Assembly: GCF_016808335.1 (NCBI RefSeq)
Contig: NC_053149.1
Coordinates: forward strand, 443,596-507,595
From: Panicum virgatum
Lineage: Eukaryota; Streptophyta; Magnoliopsida; Poales; Poaceae
Reading direction: 5' to 3'
DNA: 64,000 bases
Part shown: positions 46,296 to 57,298 of the stretch, piece after piece
How the letters are laid out: the number at the start of each line of letters is the position of its first letter
How positions within the stretch are numbered: position 1 is the stretch's first letter
Program-made: the position numbers and the translations under genes
Notes under the pieces: model-generated
Database searches by the model: none
What the model was told of the DNA's origin: nothing
Seen by the model: the letters and a program-made list of their open reading frames with translations, nothing else

Positions 46296-46589
46296 GGCCG
46301 GCAAGCGTGCGGCACGGCGGCGGGCGGCACGGCACCCCGAGCGTGCGGCGCCGGCCGCGGCCACGGCGCGCCTCTTCCTCCTTCCATTCCGAGCCGCGGC
46401 GTGAAGGCTGGGTGGTTGGGACGCTGCGGCGATAGCGTTCCGTCCGTACTACGCTGGAAGTCGCGGACGGGAGAAGGACCGCTAAGATAGCGTAGCGTTT
46501 ACCGTCCCCTAGTGCAGCAGTTTTCCCGCTATGGTGGAACTGCATGCATGCTAGCGTAGTGTACGCCATAGAGTGTCCAGTGCGGGCAG

Positions 46590-46828
46590 CCTTAGATGCG
46601 TAAATGGGAAGCTGTAAAGTACTGTAGCATTTTCGTTTGTATTTGATAATTATTGTCTGGTCATGGGTTAACTAGGCTCAACAGATTCGTCTCGCAAATT
46701 ATAGACAAACTGTGTAATTAATTATTTTATTTAGCTACATTTAATACTTTATGCATGCGTTCAAAGATTCGATGTGATGTGAAATCTTGTAAAGTTTTAG
46801 AATTTTGAAGGAACTAAACAAGGGTTGG
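46590..46828. mobile_element. Tourist-like (PIF/Harbinger) MITE
   Basis: It contains the recurrent grass MITE text TACTGTAGCATTTTCGTTTG, then TTAACTAGGCTCAACAGATT and CGTCTCGCAAATTATAGACA, and ends GGAACTAAACAAGGG. The left terminus is eroded. Confidence 0.75.
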
Positions 46829-46863
46829 TCCTACGTACGGTTGACCATCATCGACTTCTGTTA

Positions 46864-47073
46864 GACCCTGTTTGGAGGGCTCCCGTCGCCTCCGGCTTTT
46901 GGCACTGTAGCAGAAGTGCAAAAAAAAGACTTCAGTGGCTTCGATGAATAGTGCATGACGTCAGTGAGAGAGGAGGGGAGGATGGAAGTGGAGCCACTTT
47001 GATAAACAGTAGTGCTACAGTGCCTAGCGCAACGGAGCCGGAGCCGGAGCCGCTGGAAGCCTCCAAACATGAC
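46864..47073. mobile_element. PIF/Harbinger-like MITE, 210 bp
   Basis: The left end is GACCCTGTTTGGAGGGCTCC, preceded by TTA. The right end, reversed, is GTCATGTTTGGAGGCTTCC. The ends match well inwards of the first few bases; the 3-bp duplication is imperfect (TTA against TTT). Confidence 0.65.
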
Positions 47074-47389
47074 TTTAATCAGCAGCTAGCTATATAGCTA
47101 GTAGGACTAGTTCCTTTTAGAAAAAAAAATGTAAACCGGTCAGATTTTTATGAAAAAAATTATGATATTAAATTTCATACCATATCATCAATTTTGCTGA
47201 TATAAGAAAAGAGAGAGGAAAAAATTTTATAGGATGTGAGAGGAGAGTTCCATCTTTATAAAACTCAACCCTAGTTCTCAATTTTGACAACCGTATCATG
47301 AAACTGTGTATTAAGACTGATGTGCCCAAAACCCAGAGAACAATTTTATCCAGGGATTTCTTTTAGCTCTTTGTCACATCAAAAAAACT

Positions 47390-47640
47390 TATTATTTAGG
47401 AATATCAAGTAAATATGTTTATAAAACTTTTTGCGTAGATGGATGATAATTCGCGAGATGATCTAATGAGCCAAATTAATCCATAATTTGCTATAGTAAT
47501 CATCCACTAATTATATATTAATATATCTCATTAAATTCGTCTCGCAGTTTAGCCTAGCGCTATAATCAATTTTTATTTAATATTTTTAAATAATAAGATT
47601 TTTTATACAATATGGTCTAAAAATATAGGGTCCAAATAAG
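47390..47640. mobile_element. PIF/Harbinger-like MITE fragment
   Basis: AATTAATCCATAATTTGCTA, then TCTCATTAAATTCGTCTCGC and TTATTTAATATTTTTAAATA resemble the MITE in the WRKY intron (53083-53459). It ends AGGGTCCAAATAAG. Confidence 0.6.
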
Positions 47641-48065
47641 TACGTAACCGTGAGGACGATGGTTGAATCGATGGACAGTGACAAATATAACATTGCATTG
47701 ATGGGTGTAGCGTGTGCCAACCATTCACATGATCCGAGCAGCCGCATTGATTGAACACTGCACCCTTTTTCTTTCTTTCCTCCTGCCTGGATCATCGCTC
47801 CTTTTCCTTGGGTGCTCAGCAATAAAATAATCGATCGGCTCATTCACAGACTAGCTAGCTAGTATACTCGACACGAAACAACAATGCCTCCTCCTAGCAG
47901 CAGCTTAGCGGCTCTGTACGTGACCATCTGCTCCCTAGTCTTCATCGCCTCCAAGATGCTCATCTCCTTCCTTCTCTACAAAAAGTGGGCGCGCAAGAAG
48001 CGGATCATCGACAACAGCCTCGCCGGCGGCAAGATGGTCATCTTCCGCTCCGCCGGCGGCAAGAC

Positions 48066-49867
48066 TGTTGGCTTCGCCCAAGATCTCTCACACACTCACG
48101 AACACACGATGCCGGCGAGGGAGATGATGAACACAAGAATTTTCGGCGACGAACGCCTGTATCTTGGTCTGTTATTTCACTGGACTTGGCAAAAGGAAAC
48201 GATGGAGTACAGAGGCTATTTATCAGCCAGGGAACACACACATAGGAGCCACGAACTCCCCGCCCGACCATCTCGCCAAGATTCGCACGATCCTACCCTC
48301 AACGTCCTGCATGCTCGTTCCGGACGACTCGGCCACCTCCCGTGCTAACCGGCGCCTCCCTCTGCTCCTAACCTCCTCCTAGGATACTGCAGCCTGGACG
48401 CAACAACCATGCATCCGTTCTGCCCCAAGACCTGGACTCCGAGTGGCACAGCAGCTCAACTGCATGGTGCCAACACACACACCAGCAACACATCCATGCA
48501 TGGCGTGTTTATTCCAACAAACTCCCCCTAAACACGACATGTCATTGCCGGAGTTGCCGTCGTCTTCATCGCCACAGCCGCCGCTACGCCCTCCCGACAT
48601 GACGCGGCCACGGGCCACCTCTGCATGTCCATCTCCGGCGAACGCTGCACGCTTACCGACGCCACCATGGCCGCCACTACGGCCTCCACCCTCGACGCGA
48701 ACCGAGCACCCGATGGCCTTCATCATCTTCTCCGGCGACACACGCCGTTGTCTCCGGCTCCAGCGACACACGCCGAGCTTCTTCTCCACAAGCAACTTGT
48801 GGCCATGGAGAGCACCATACGCACTGCAGCCACCATCTTCGTCCTCAGCGACACACGCCAAGCTCCATGTACGCCGGCGACACATGCCGCGCACGAACGC
48901 GAACTGGTTGACGCCTCCTCCTCATCAGCACCATGAGTGCCACACAATTTCTTGCGATGGAGCCAAGCACCATGACTTGCAGACTGCCGCACGGTCCGGG
49001 CGACAAACGCCCTACCCCTGGCGACGAAAGCCGCAGAGTAGCACGCCATCTTCTTCTGCCCCGGTGCGACGCACACGCCGCTGAGCACATCTTGCCCGGC
49101 AAGATCGACACACGATCCGCTGCCGAGTGCCTCCACCGGCGACCACGCACAGGCCGACACACGGCCCGGCAATTAACCTCGTCGCTCCGCAACCGGACAA
49201 CGCCATCACGCCGCCGGCAAACTCCGGCTTGCGCCAGCCGCCGCCATGAACGCCGGCTCGTGCCGGCCACCACCAGCACACCTCCGACGAGGTGAACGGA
49301 TCTCCTGACGACCTAACCTTGCTCTTGATACCAATTGTTGGCTTCGCCCAGGAACTCACACACTCACGAACACACGATGCCGGCGAGGGAGATGATGAAC
49401 ACAAGAATTTTCGACGACGAACGCCTGTATCTTGGCCTGTTATTTCACTGGACTTGGCAAAAGGAAACGATGGAGTACAGAGGCTATTTATCAGCCAGGG
49501 AACACACACATAGGAGCCACGAACTCCCCGCCCGGCCATCTCGCCAAGATTCGCACGATCCTACCCTCAACGTCCTGCATGCTCGTTCCGGACGACTCGG
49601 CCACCTCCCGTGCTAACCGGCGCCTCCCTCTGCTCCTAACCTCCTCCTAGGATACTGCAGCCTGGACGCAACAACCATGCATCCGTTCTGCCCCAAGACC
49701 TGGACTCCGATTGGCACCTAACCTCCTCCTGTGATACTGCAGCCTGGACGCAACAACCATGCATCCGTTCTGCCCCAAGACCTGGACTCCGATTGGCACA
49801 GCAGCTCAACTGCATGGCGCCAACACACACCAGCAACACATCCATGCATGGCGTGTTTATTCCAACA
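48066..49867 (-). mobile_element. Small non-autonomous LTR retrotransposon inside the kinase gene
   Basis: LTRs are 48066-48519 (454 bp) and 49336-49867 (532 bp), both TGTTGGCTTCGCCC ... TTTATTCCAACA. The target duplication is AAGAC (48061-48065, 49868-49872). On the minus strand the primer-binding site TGGTATCAAGAGC (49333-49321) resembles the initiator-Met tRNA end. A polypurine tract (TTTAGGGGGAG) lies next to the left LTR, so the element points left. The 816-bp interior has no gag or pol and carries many (C/A)GCGACACACGCC-like repeats. This is a TRIM/LARD-like parasite of an autonomous element. The LTRs are about 98% identical by eye, outside a 78-bp duplication. Confidence 0.92.
49336..49867 (-). 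repeat. Right LTR of the small element, with a 78-bp internal duplication
   Basis: The segment from CCTAACCTCCTCCT to ACTCCGATTGGCAC occurs twice in tandem (about 49635-49790) but once in the left LTR. This accounts for the whole 532 versus 454 bp difference. Confidence 0.88.
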
Positions 49868-50799
49868 AAGACGCTGCAGTCGCTGAGCCCCAAGTCGTTC
49901 CTGGGCATGCTCATGGGCCTCTCCAGCAAGGACGTCATCGGCGCCGGCGGCTACGGCACCGTCTACCGCCTCCGCCTCAGCCTCAGCCTCAGCGGCGACA
50001 AGCAGGCGGCCGCCTTCGCCGTGAAGAGGCTCAACCGGGGCAGCGCCGAGCTGGACCGCGGCTTCGAGCGCGAGCTGGACACCATGGGCGACATCAAGCA
50101 CCGCAACATCGTCCCGCTCTGCGGCTACTACGCGGCGCCACACTTCAACCTGCTCATCTACGAGCCCATGCCCAACGGCAGCCTGCTGGACGCCCTGCGG
50201 CTGCACGAGCAGCAGCAGCAGGCGATCTTCTTGGACTGGCCGGCTCGCTACCGGATCGCCCTGGGCGTGGCTCGCGGCCTCTCCTACCCTACCTCCACCA
50301 CGACTGCATCCCGCACGTCATCCACCGCGACACCAAGTCCAGCAACATCCTCCTGGACCACGACATGGAGGCGCGCCTCTCCGACTTCGGCCTCGCCACG
50401 CTGATGAGGCCCAACGCCAGCCACGTCACCACCGTGGTTGCCGGCACCTTCGGCTACCTGGCGCCCGAGTACTTGGACACCGGCCGGGCCACCACCAAGG
50501 GCGACGTCTACAGCTACGGCGTCGTCCTGCTGGAGCTGCTCACGGGGAAGAGGCCCACGGACGAGTCCTTCCTGGAGAAGGGCGCCAGGCTGGTCACCTG
50601 GGTCAAGGAGACCATGGAGGAGAAGCGGGAGGAGCACGCCGTCGACGAGGCTCTGCTGCGTCAGTGCGGCGGATTGCTGCCCGCCGACGAGGTCAAGCTG
50701 GTGTTTGCCGTGGCGGACAAGTGCCTCGACTCAGATCCGGGGAAGAGGCCAACCATGGCGCAGGTGGTCAAGATGCTCGAGCAAGGGAAGCCGCACTAG

Positions 50800-52067
50800 C
50801 TAGCTAGCTAGCTAGCTAGCATCTTCATATATACTAGCTTAATTAGCTAGCTAGTAATTATATATATCATGCACATACTATATATGTCATCAGAAGATCA
50901 ATCATATTACATACAGTACACATATCTACTGATAGCAGCGAGCTAATTAGTTAGTTATTAGATATCTGCTGACTGCTCCATCTGTAGGATCGATGTAGAT
51001 GAGAAGATGGATGTAGTACTACTATAGTAGCAAGGGTGATTCACGTATGCAGCTAGTACATGATCGATTGAGATCTTATCCCTTTGTTACTGGGCCTTGA
51101 TAATTCCATGGGCCGTTTTGTTTTCCCAAACCAAAAAAAAAAGAATAGTTGGGCCGTTTGCAGGTAGAAAAAGAACATATCTGATTTCAAAAAAAAAGAA
51201 CATATCCACATTCTATTGTTTGAGATTCATGCAATACATGCTATCCATCTGAATACTTAGCCGCACATCTATCTCGTCTTCCTCCTCTGGCCGCCCCTAT
51301 GCGCCCTGCTCCCTATCGTGCGCCGCAGTCGTGGCCGTCCTCCGCCCTCTTCCGCCTCAGCCGTCCTCCAACCCTACTCCCCGCCGCGCACCACCATCGC
51401 GGCCGCCGCCACCCCTGCTTCCTACTGCAGCCACGCCCGCCACTGCTTCTGGACGCACAGCCACTGACGCCTCCCTCGCTTCCCGCCACGGCCATCCTCC
51501 GCTAGCTCCTCGTGGCCATGGCAGTACCCCCCGTCCCCAACTCCCCACCGCATGGAGGTCTTCACCGCGCGCCGCCACTGCAGCTGGCCCCCACCCCCAC
51601 TAGTGCCTCCAGCCGCCCCGCCATGGCTCCTTCCCCTTGCTACCGCCCAAGGTGAAGATACGTCAATCTATTAAAAAAAGTTGTTGATCTAGATTTCGAT
51701 AAATGTTGAATCTATTTTCTTGATATGTTGAAATAGTTTGTAAAGAATATTGAAGGTGGTACTTTTAACATGTTGAATCTATTATTTTCAAATGTTGAAT
51801 CTAATTTGGGTCTAATGGGTTTTATAAACACATAGCTTATCCATCTTCCGGAAATTATATAGAGCCGCCGCTCTATCATATCACAGCTGTATGGCAGGGG
51901 ACCGGAAACGAACCAAGCGAAGAGAGCGAGTCATCATCCTCAGCATTAAGATGGAATGAATTTATACACGTACACATACACACGAAATGTGCAGACTTAA
52001 TTAGGAAGCCATACACGATCATGCATGCTTAGCTTGTTTGGAAACGACAAAAGGAAATTGAAAATTC

Positions 52068-52071
<4 letters not shown>
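50800..52071. other. Intergenic DNA between the kinase and WRKY genes
   Basis: It begins with a GCTA tetranucleotide repeat (about 50797-50822). A GC-rich patch (51290-51650) has low-complexity ORFs on both strands, followed by iterated ATGTTGAATCTAT motifs (51708-51800). No gene is recognised. Confidence 0.4.

Positions 52072-52146
<75 letters not shown>
52072..52146. repeat. Compound TA/GA microsatellite
   Basis: About 24 TA repeats (52072-52120) then 13 GA repeats, 3' of the WRKY gene. Confidence 0.92.
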
Positions 52147-52414
52147 TAATTAATCCTGTTATTATTATTACATACAAGGAGTATGAAGTATGTATATCAA
52201 CACCTAGCTAGCTAGCTAGCTAAGCCTTGGCAGCATGCAGAAACTAATAACTAATTAATAAACCCTAGAATATATATAATCAGCAAGAAATTAAACACGA
52301 CGTAATGAATGAATACAACTAGATAGCTAGCTTTTGCTGCTGCAATGCAAATTAAAATCATTTGATGAGCTGCTATACTAATCTGATGATATATATGTAT
52401 ATAAATGGTTTCCT

Positions 52415-54637
52415 TCACTGGGTTTCGCTGTTGGTGTTGTTGCTGCTGCTCGTGACGTTATTATTGTTGTTGTTGGCGCCCTGCAGCCCGTGCAGCTGCT
52501 GCTGGCCGCCTCCTCCTATGATGGACGAGATGGCCGCCGCCAGCGACACCGTGAAGTTGGGGTCCGCTGTGATGGCGGCCGCCGCGGCGCTGACGGTGTC
52601 GGCCAGACCACCGATCCCGATCGGCGGCGCGTCTGCTGCTGATGGCGACGAGGACATGTGCAGGCCGGAGAACTTGGTGGACTGGTTGTAGAGCGGCAGG
52701 TGGTGGAACTGCGTCGGCGCGAGCGGGGCCGGGCGTGCGGCTGCGGCGCTGGGCGGGCCGTGGGTGAGGTCGAGCGTGACGGTGGGGAACGGCGCCGAGG
52801 CGGAGATGGTGGCCATGCTGGAGGAGCAGGGCAGCACGGCGCGCGCCAGGAAGCTGTTGGAGGTCATGGGCGTGCCGTCGGCGCTGGGCATGGATCCCGA
52901 CAGCAGCATGGAGGCCGCGGCGGAGGTGGTGGAGGCCATGGCCATGGCGGCGGGCGGCAGCGGGTGGTTGTGCGTGCCCTCGTAGGTGGTGATGAGGATG
53001 GAGCGGTCCTCGGCGCAGCGCTGCACCTGCAGTCAGCAGTTAGCGGTCTTGTTAGTCGTCGGTCAAACGCAAACCCGGCCGGCCTGGCCCCTTGTTTATT
53101 TGCCTGTCTCGATCGATCTTGCATTCAAACCTTTAGACTATATCATATTGAAGAGAACCATAATATTTAGAAATATTAAATAAAATCTAATTACAAAGCT
53201 AATTGTAGAATTCTAGGACTAAACTGCGAGATAAATCTAATGAGGTATATTAATCCATAATTAGTTGAGGGCTATTGTATTATCACTGTAGTAAATCATG
53301 AATTAATTAGGTTCATTAGATTTATCTTACTAATGAACTCTCGTATGTGCAAAAAAATTTATAAACAGATTTTATTTGTTATTTTTAAATAGTATGATTC
53401 TTTTTTATGTGATAGGAGCTAAAAATACTCCCGAATTTGCGTGCTCCAATCAAACACCTACTTTTGTTGTTATATATAATATGTGTGAGCCAGCTGCAGT
53501 ATTTGACCAGCACATCGATTGACGACCAGCAAGGAAAGGAAGGAGACTAATGATGGATGGATGGATGGTGGTCACCTGCTTCCTGACGGGGCAGGCGCTG
53601 GCCATGGTGCAGCGGTAGTAGGCTCGCGGGCAGGGGTTGCCCTTGGCCATCTTCTGCCCGTACTTGCGCCACTGGCAACCATCGGCGATCTGCATGCAAG
53701 CAATTCATGATCCATTATTATTCCTATCAATTGATCCATCGGAGGATTTAAGCAGATCGATTAGAATGCTTACGATTGGAGCTTCGGAGCGCGCGCGCAC
53801 CGAGACGCGAGCCTTCCTCATGCTTGCCTCCTGCTGCTGCTGCTGCCGCCCCTCCGCCGGCAGCCACCCCGCGGCGTCCGGGCTGTCCGCCTGCAGCTGC
53901 AGGTGGTCCTTGTTGTTGCCGGTGGACGACGACCGCCGCGGGCTGCCCACCACCTCCGTCGACGAGTTGGACGCCGGCTCCTCGGGCTGTCGCGGCGGCG
54001 GCGGAGGAAGATGGGGGATCGGCTGCGGCTGCGGCTGCATGAGCGCCAGCAGATGCATCTGGAGCGCCTGGTAGCTGGTGGTGACCTGCGCGAGCATCCC
54101 CCGCAGGCGCTGGTTCTCCTCGTTCATGCGGCCAAGCTCCGCCTGCAAGGCCGGCAGCTGCTGCTGCACCATCTTCTTGGTGTCCTCCTTGTTTATGCTG
54201 CTGTCCCCAGCCGCGGCTGCAAGGAGCTGGGGGGCGCACCGCGCATACATGCAAGCAGGCTCTTAGCTATACTAATAACAATTAGAGGCACTAATAATAA
54301 TCCAAGAGCGAGTTTAATTGAGAGTTGAGCAAGCAAGCCAAGGCAAGGAGATAGATAGACAGATAGATGGACTTAATAATTCGATAGAGGATCGGACCGG
54401 ACGTACGTTAATGGTGAGGTCCTCCTTGTTGATGGCGAGGCCCGGCGGCGCGCCCTCCTTGTGCTTGTCGTCGGAGAAGAAGTCCACCTCGACGGACGAC
54501 CTCTGCCTCCTTAAGCTGCTGCTTCCGCCTGCTGGGTGGTGGTCCGCCGACATCCCCCTCGGCGGCAGGTGGAGCAAGGCGAGCGGGCGCGGCGACGCGT
54601 CGAGAGCCAGCAGCTGGCCCAGCTTGTTGTCGCCCAT
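52415..54637 (-). CDS. WRKY transcription factor, group IIb (WRKY6/31/42-like)
   Basis: Four exons on the minus strand, 54637-54407, 54226-53774, 53689-53576 and 53026-52415, give 469 residues. All three introns have GT-AG ends and phase 0. Features in order: [14 protein letters not shown] (about 49-62), a leucine-zipper-like coiled coil [19 protein letters not shown] (about 103-121), basic [22 protein letters not shown] (235-241) and a C-X5-C-X23-H-X-H zinc finger (C255, C261, H285, H287). A Ser/Ala-rich tail holds an Asn run. The last intron splits the zinc finger after PVRKQ, before VQR, the V-type position of groups IIa and IIb. The protein should bind W-boxes (TTGAC) in the nucleus; group IIb members act in stress, phosphate and senescence responses, but the target process here is unknown. 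Confidence 0.95.
53083..53459. mobile_element. PIF/Harbinger-like MITE in WRKY intron 3
   Basis: The AT-rich insert in the last intron contains TAATCCATAATTAGTTGAGG, then GTTCATTAGATTTATC and TTTGTTATTTTTAAATAGTA. It ends AGGAGCTAAAAATACTCCCG, typical of a common grass MITE family. The ends are eroded and limits approximate. Confidence 0.65.
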
Positions 54638-54660
54638 GCAACGATGGATTGATTATTCTA

Positions 54661-54678
54661 GCAGCAGCAGCAGCAGCT
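54661..54678. repeat. CAG trinucleotide repeat in the WRKY 5' UTR
   Basis: Six GCA/CAG units 24 bp upstream of the WRKY start codon. Confidence 0.75.
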
Positions 54679-55125
54679 TAAGCAGGAGGAGGAAGAAGAA
54701 CAATAGACGACGACGGCGACGAGACGACCAAGGGAGATGGAAGAAGAGAAAGACGGAAAGGCACGGGACGCGCGCGTATAAAAAAGAAGAAGATAAAAGC
54801 CATGAAAGCTGACTGGATCGTCGTACCGATTGACATGACATCAGGAGCTGCGTCAGCGCGTCGTGGCGCGCCCTCAGTGGTGCCTGCCGCCTCTGGCCGG
54901 CGACCTAGCAGCTTATTTCTCCGTCTCCGGCGGATCGCCTCGCCTGCTGCGTCTAGAAATAAACAAGAAAGACGGAAGATGGGAATCCAAGTAAGGAAGA
55001 AAGATGGAGAGGTCGGTCGTCGGTCCAACGATTTTCGACATGCGATGCGATTGCTTTGATATGGACCGTCCGCCAGTTCCGCGAAGCTCCCCGGCAGGCG
55101 GCCCCGCCTGTGTTGTTTGCTTATC

Positions 55126-55159
55126 CACGTGGGGACAAGGTCAACGCCGGCACTTGACT
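55126..55159 (-). promoter_or_regulatory. G-box and W-box cluster upstream of the WRKY gene
   Basis: CACGTG at 55126-55131, TTGACC on the minus strand at 55144-55139 and TTGACT on the plus strand at 55154-55159. They lie about 490-520 bp upstream of the WRKY ATG. W-boxes in a WRKY promoter suggest auto- or cross-regulation. Binding is not shown. Confidence 0.5.
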
Positions 55160-55193
55160 CGCTCGGCCCACCCATTCCCCCATGGCCCACCAT

Positions 55194-55589
55194 TAAGGAT
55201 GGATTCGGATGTCTATTCGAATGTCAGATTTTTGGTCATTTTTCTTCGATTATGGACAAATAAGATATAGAATTTACTATGTAAATTCATAGCCTTGTAT
55301 TTAACATTGATCTTGTAAAGATTCATAAAAACTAAACCTCAAATTTATCATATATATTCTCAAATAATAGATATAAAAATTCGAATACGGATCGGATACG
55401 GATACGAATCTTTTTTCACTTTTTTAATTGTAGGGAGCAAATAATACATAAAAAATTTATACAAAATTTTATTCTTGTGTGTAATAATATGTTTGATAAT
55501 ATAAAAAAAGATTAGCATAAAATTTTAAGCATATCTATTTTAAAATATAAAATTTGTTCTAAGAATTCGGATGTTTAGATCCATCCTTA
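55194..55589. mobile_element. hAT MITE with 8-bp target duplication, in the WRKY upstream region
   Basis: 396 bp flanked by CCCACCAT (55186-55193, 55590-55597). The left terminus is TAAGGATGGATTCGGATGT; the right, reversed, is TAAGGATGGATCTAAACATC. It is AT-rich and non-coding. It lies about 35 bp beyond the W-box cluster. Confidence 0.88.
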
Positions 55590-55662
55590 CCCACCATGCA
55601 TGAATGGTCAATTTTTCCTTTTCTTTTCATTTCCTAGAGGTTACGCACAGCAGGTTAATTAT

Positions 55663-55830
55663 CACTATAAGGCAAATGTATCCTGTGGTGTGATTCGTAA
55701 TACAATCAGACAGTGATGTCTACTATCATCACCGGTTTTAAAGCAAATAGCTAGTGATAGACTATCACCATCAGTTCGATTCAAATCAACAGTGATGGAA
55801 TGTTTGCAATGGGTCGTTCTGTCATACTGG
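55663..55830. mobile_element. Possible CACTA terminal remnant
   Basis: CACTATAAGGCAAATG is followed by clustered CAGTGATG, TATCATCACC, TAGTGATAG and CTATCACC motifs, like CACTA subterminal repeats. No matching second end is seen. Confidence 0.35.
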
Positions 55831-56254
55831 TTCCATATCTTTTTGTTTCTTTAAATTTTTCATAATAAATTTTGTGTCCAAACATTTATCTTTGAGCTCT
55901 ATATTTCCTGTACTCGAATTTTTTCGGCTGTCTAATTTTTCTTGTTCAAAAATTTTCTAGACTTTTTTCCCAAAATTTATCTCAAAATATTTTCTGCCAT
56001 TTTTAATGAAAATTTTCTATTCAGATTTTTTTTCATTTTTTCAGAATTTTGTTGCAAATTTTTATATAAAACTGATTTTCATTGTTTGAGCGTGGAATTG
56101 AGGAGGCAAACAAGATGACGGAAGGGATTGTGGGGTCAGATGGGGAACGGGCACATGCTAAGCTGGAAAAAGAATGGCCGACCAGACGTCACATGGTCGA
56201 AAGTCGACGGACGAGGACTAAACAGGCGATCGTAAATTAGCCGCCTCTCAAATA
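55831..56254. other. AT-rich intergenic DNA
   Basis: T-rich sequence with no ORF of interest. Confidence 0.4.
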
Positions 56255-56643
56255 CTCGCTCCATCCTATTTTGATGGTTCGTTTAGTAATTTATCCTACA
56301 AAGATTGTTTGTTTAGATTGTAGTAAATTCATCTAATTGAAGCAATCAAATACCAAAAAATAATTGCATAGAGAAGAGTATGCAGCTAATTAAATGCTTA
56401 AGTAGATATTACTTTTCTGGCCACAAGGCAATTGTGGTTAGCCCATCTCAAATTGAAACTTTAGTCATCAGTTAGATATTACTTTTTTGGTCTCAATGCA
56501 TTTATATTTATTGAGAATCTAAGGATCCAAATAAACGTCTTCAATCATCACAACTATTTATAGTTAATTAGTAACATAGTCATTTTCCACTAGTAATATG
56601 TTTAAAATTTTCTAAATGAACAATATTTGTGGGACGGAGAGAG
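56255..56643. mobile_element. Stowaway (Tc1/mariner) MITE
   Basis: 389 bp between TA dinucleotides (56253-56254, 56644-56645). The left end is CTCGCTCCATCC; the right end, reversed, is CTCTCTCCGTCCCACAAATA. Confidence 0.85.
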
Positions 56644-56765
56644 TATACAACAATATGAGATATTGGTTGGCAAATCTCTGTCACGACATTTCGGTGGGCA
56701 CTGATCAGCTGCCCAATATGTTATAATTCATGCTTGCTCTTTCACGACATATTGGCCGGGTTTGT

Positions 56766-57295
56766 TGTAACATCCCGGATTTTTCTGGAATATTAAAATG
56801 TCAAGAAAATGTGAATTTCAAAAAAAAATTCTGCTGATGCTGTAGTTATAATCACACTTAAGTACATTTATGCCTTCTAAATTTTTTAGTAATTAAATTT
56901 CAAATTGAATTAAGGATATTACTGCTAGTGTGAGAATATTTAGAGTTACTGGATTTATTTGCATCTACTTTGTTTATCTGAATTCATATTGGATTTAATT
57001 TTTTTGCTTGAAATTGTGTGGAATTTAGATTTGGAGTGTGCCCTCCAAATTTAAATTCAAATGCTAACTATTCTAACCCTAACCGTGAAGTGATCCGCGA
57101 CCCGTATCCACGCTCGCTAACCTGAACCCGGTCCAAACCTTAACCTAGCTTCGACCTAATCCTAACCCGTGCTCAAACCAACCCAACCCTTGCACACAAA
57201 CAACTCCAACCCAGCACCTTCGGCCTGCCGTGTCCCGCCTTGGCCCACCGCTGCCGCTATCTAGGCTACTTTGCGCCACACACTACCCTGCTCCT
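56766..57295. mobile_element. Probable LTR fragment
   Basis: TGTAACATCCCGGATTTTTC resembles the TGTAAC(A/G)CCCGG start of the Tekay-like LTR at 31407. No second LTR or coding part is visible. It is cut by the element starting at 57299. Confidence 0.4.
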
Positions 57296-57298
57296 TTA

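Larger units (their letters stand above)
44915..46588. mobile_element. GC-rich element, possible non-autonomous MULE
   Basis: The right edge, reversed, reads GGCTGCCCGCACTGGACACT, like one class of grass MULE terminus. The left edge near 44917 (GACTGTTTGCACTCGTCGTA) is a weak match. Between them lies 1.5 kb of 75-80% GC DNA with long overlapping ORFs in most frames and internal tandem repeats. No protein family is recognised. Boundaries and class are tentative. Confidence 0.35.
47884..50799 (+). pseudogene. Receptor-like Ser/Thr kinase (At1g78530-like), disrupted by an LTR element
   Basis: ATG 47884 starts a short extracellular end and one membrane helix (LAALYVTICSLVFIASKMLI), then a basic juxtamembrane segment ending GGKMVIFRSAGG. 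At codon 61 the frame is split by an LTR element (48066-49867). It resumes at 49873 with LQSLSPKSF and a kinase domain: GAGGYGTVYRL loop, FAVKRL lysine, DWPARYRIALGVARGLSY, HRDTKSSNILLD catalytic loop, SDFGLATLM and FGYLAPEY. It ends MLEQGKPH at 50799. A 5-bp duplication (CTACC) near 50285-50294 shifts the frame just before LHHD. Both lesions destroy the protein; the rest looks well preserved, suggesting recent loss. Such kinases sit in the plasma membrane and phosphorylate Ser/Thr; the ligand is unknown. Confidence 0.9.

Noticed and set aside
45053..46569. Several 100-340-residue ORFs on both strands
   Set aside because: Simultaneous open frames in most phases are expected at this GC content; tandem repeats and no recognisable domain argue against genes.
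48443..49295. ORFs of up to 213 codons inside the small LTR element
   Set aside because: No gag or pol motif; they arise from the repeated GCGACACACGCC-like motif, and the element is non-autonomous.
49321..49333. Initiator-Met tRNA 3' end match, possible tRNA gene
   Set aside because: Only the 3'-end complement is present, two bases from an LTR, so it is a primer-binding site rather than a tRNA gene.
52658..54328. Plus-strand ORFs across the WRKY exons
   Set aside because: Shadows of GC-rich coding exons on the opposite strand; the WRKY frame is supported by domain motifs and splice sites.
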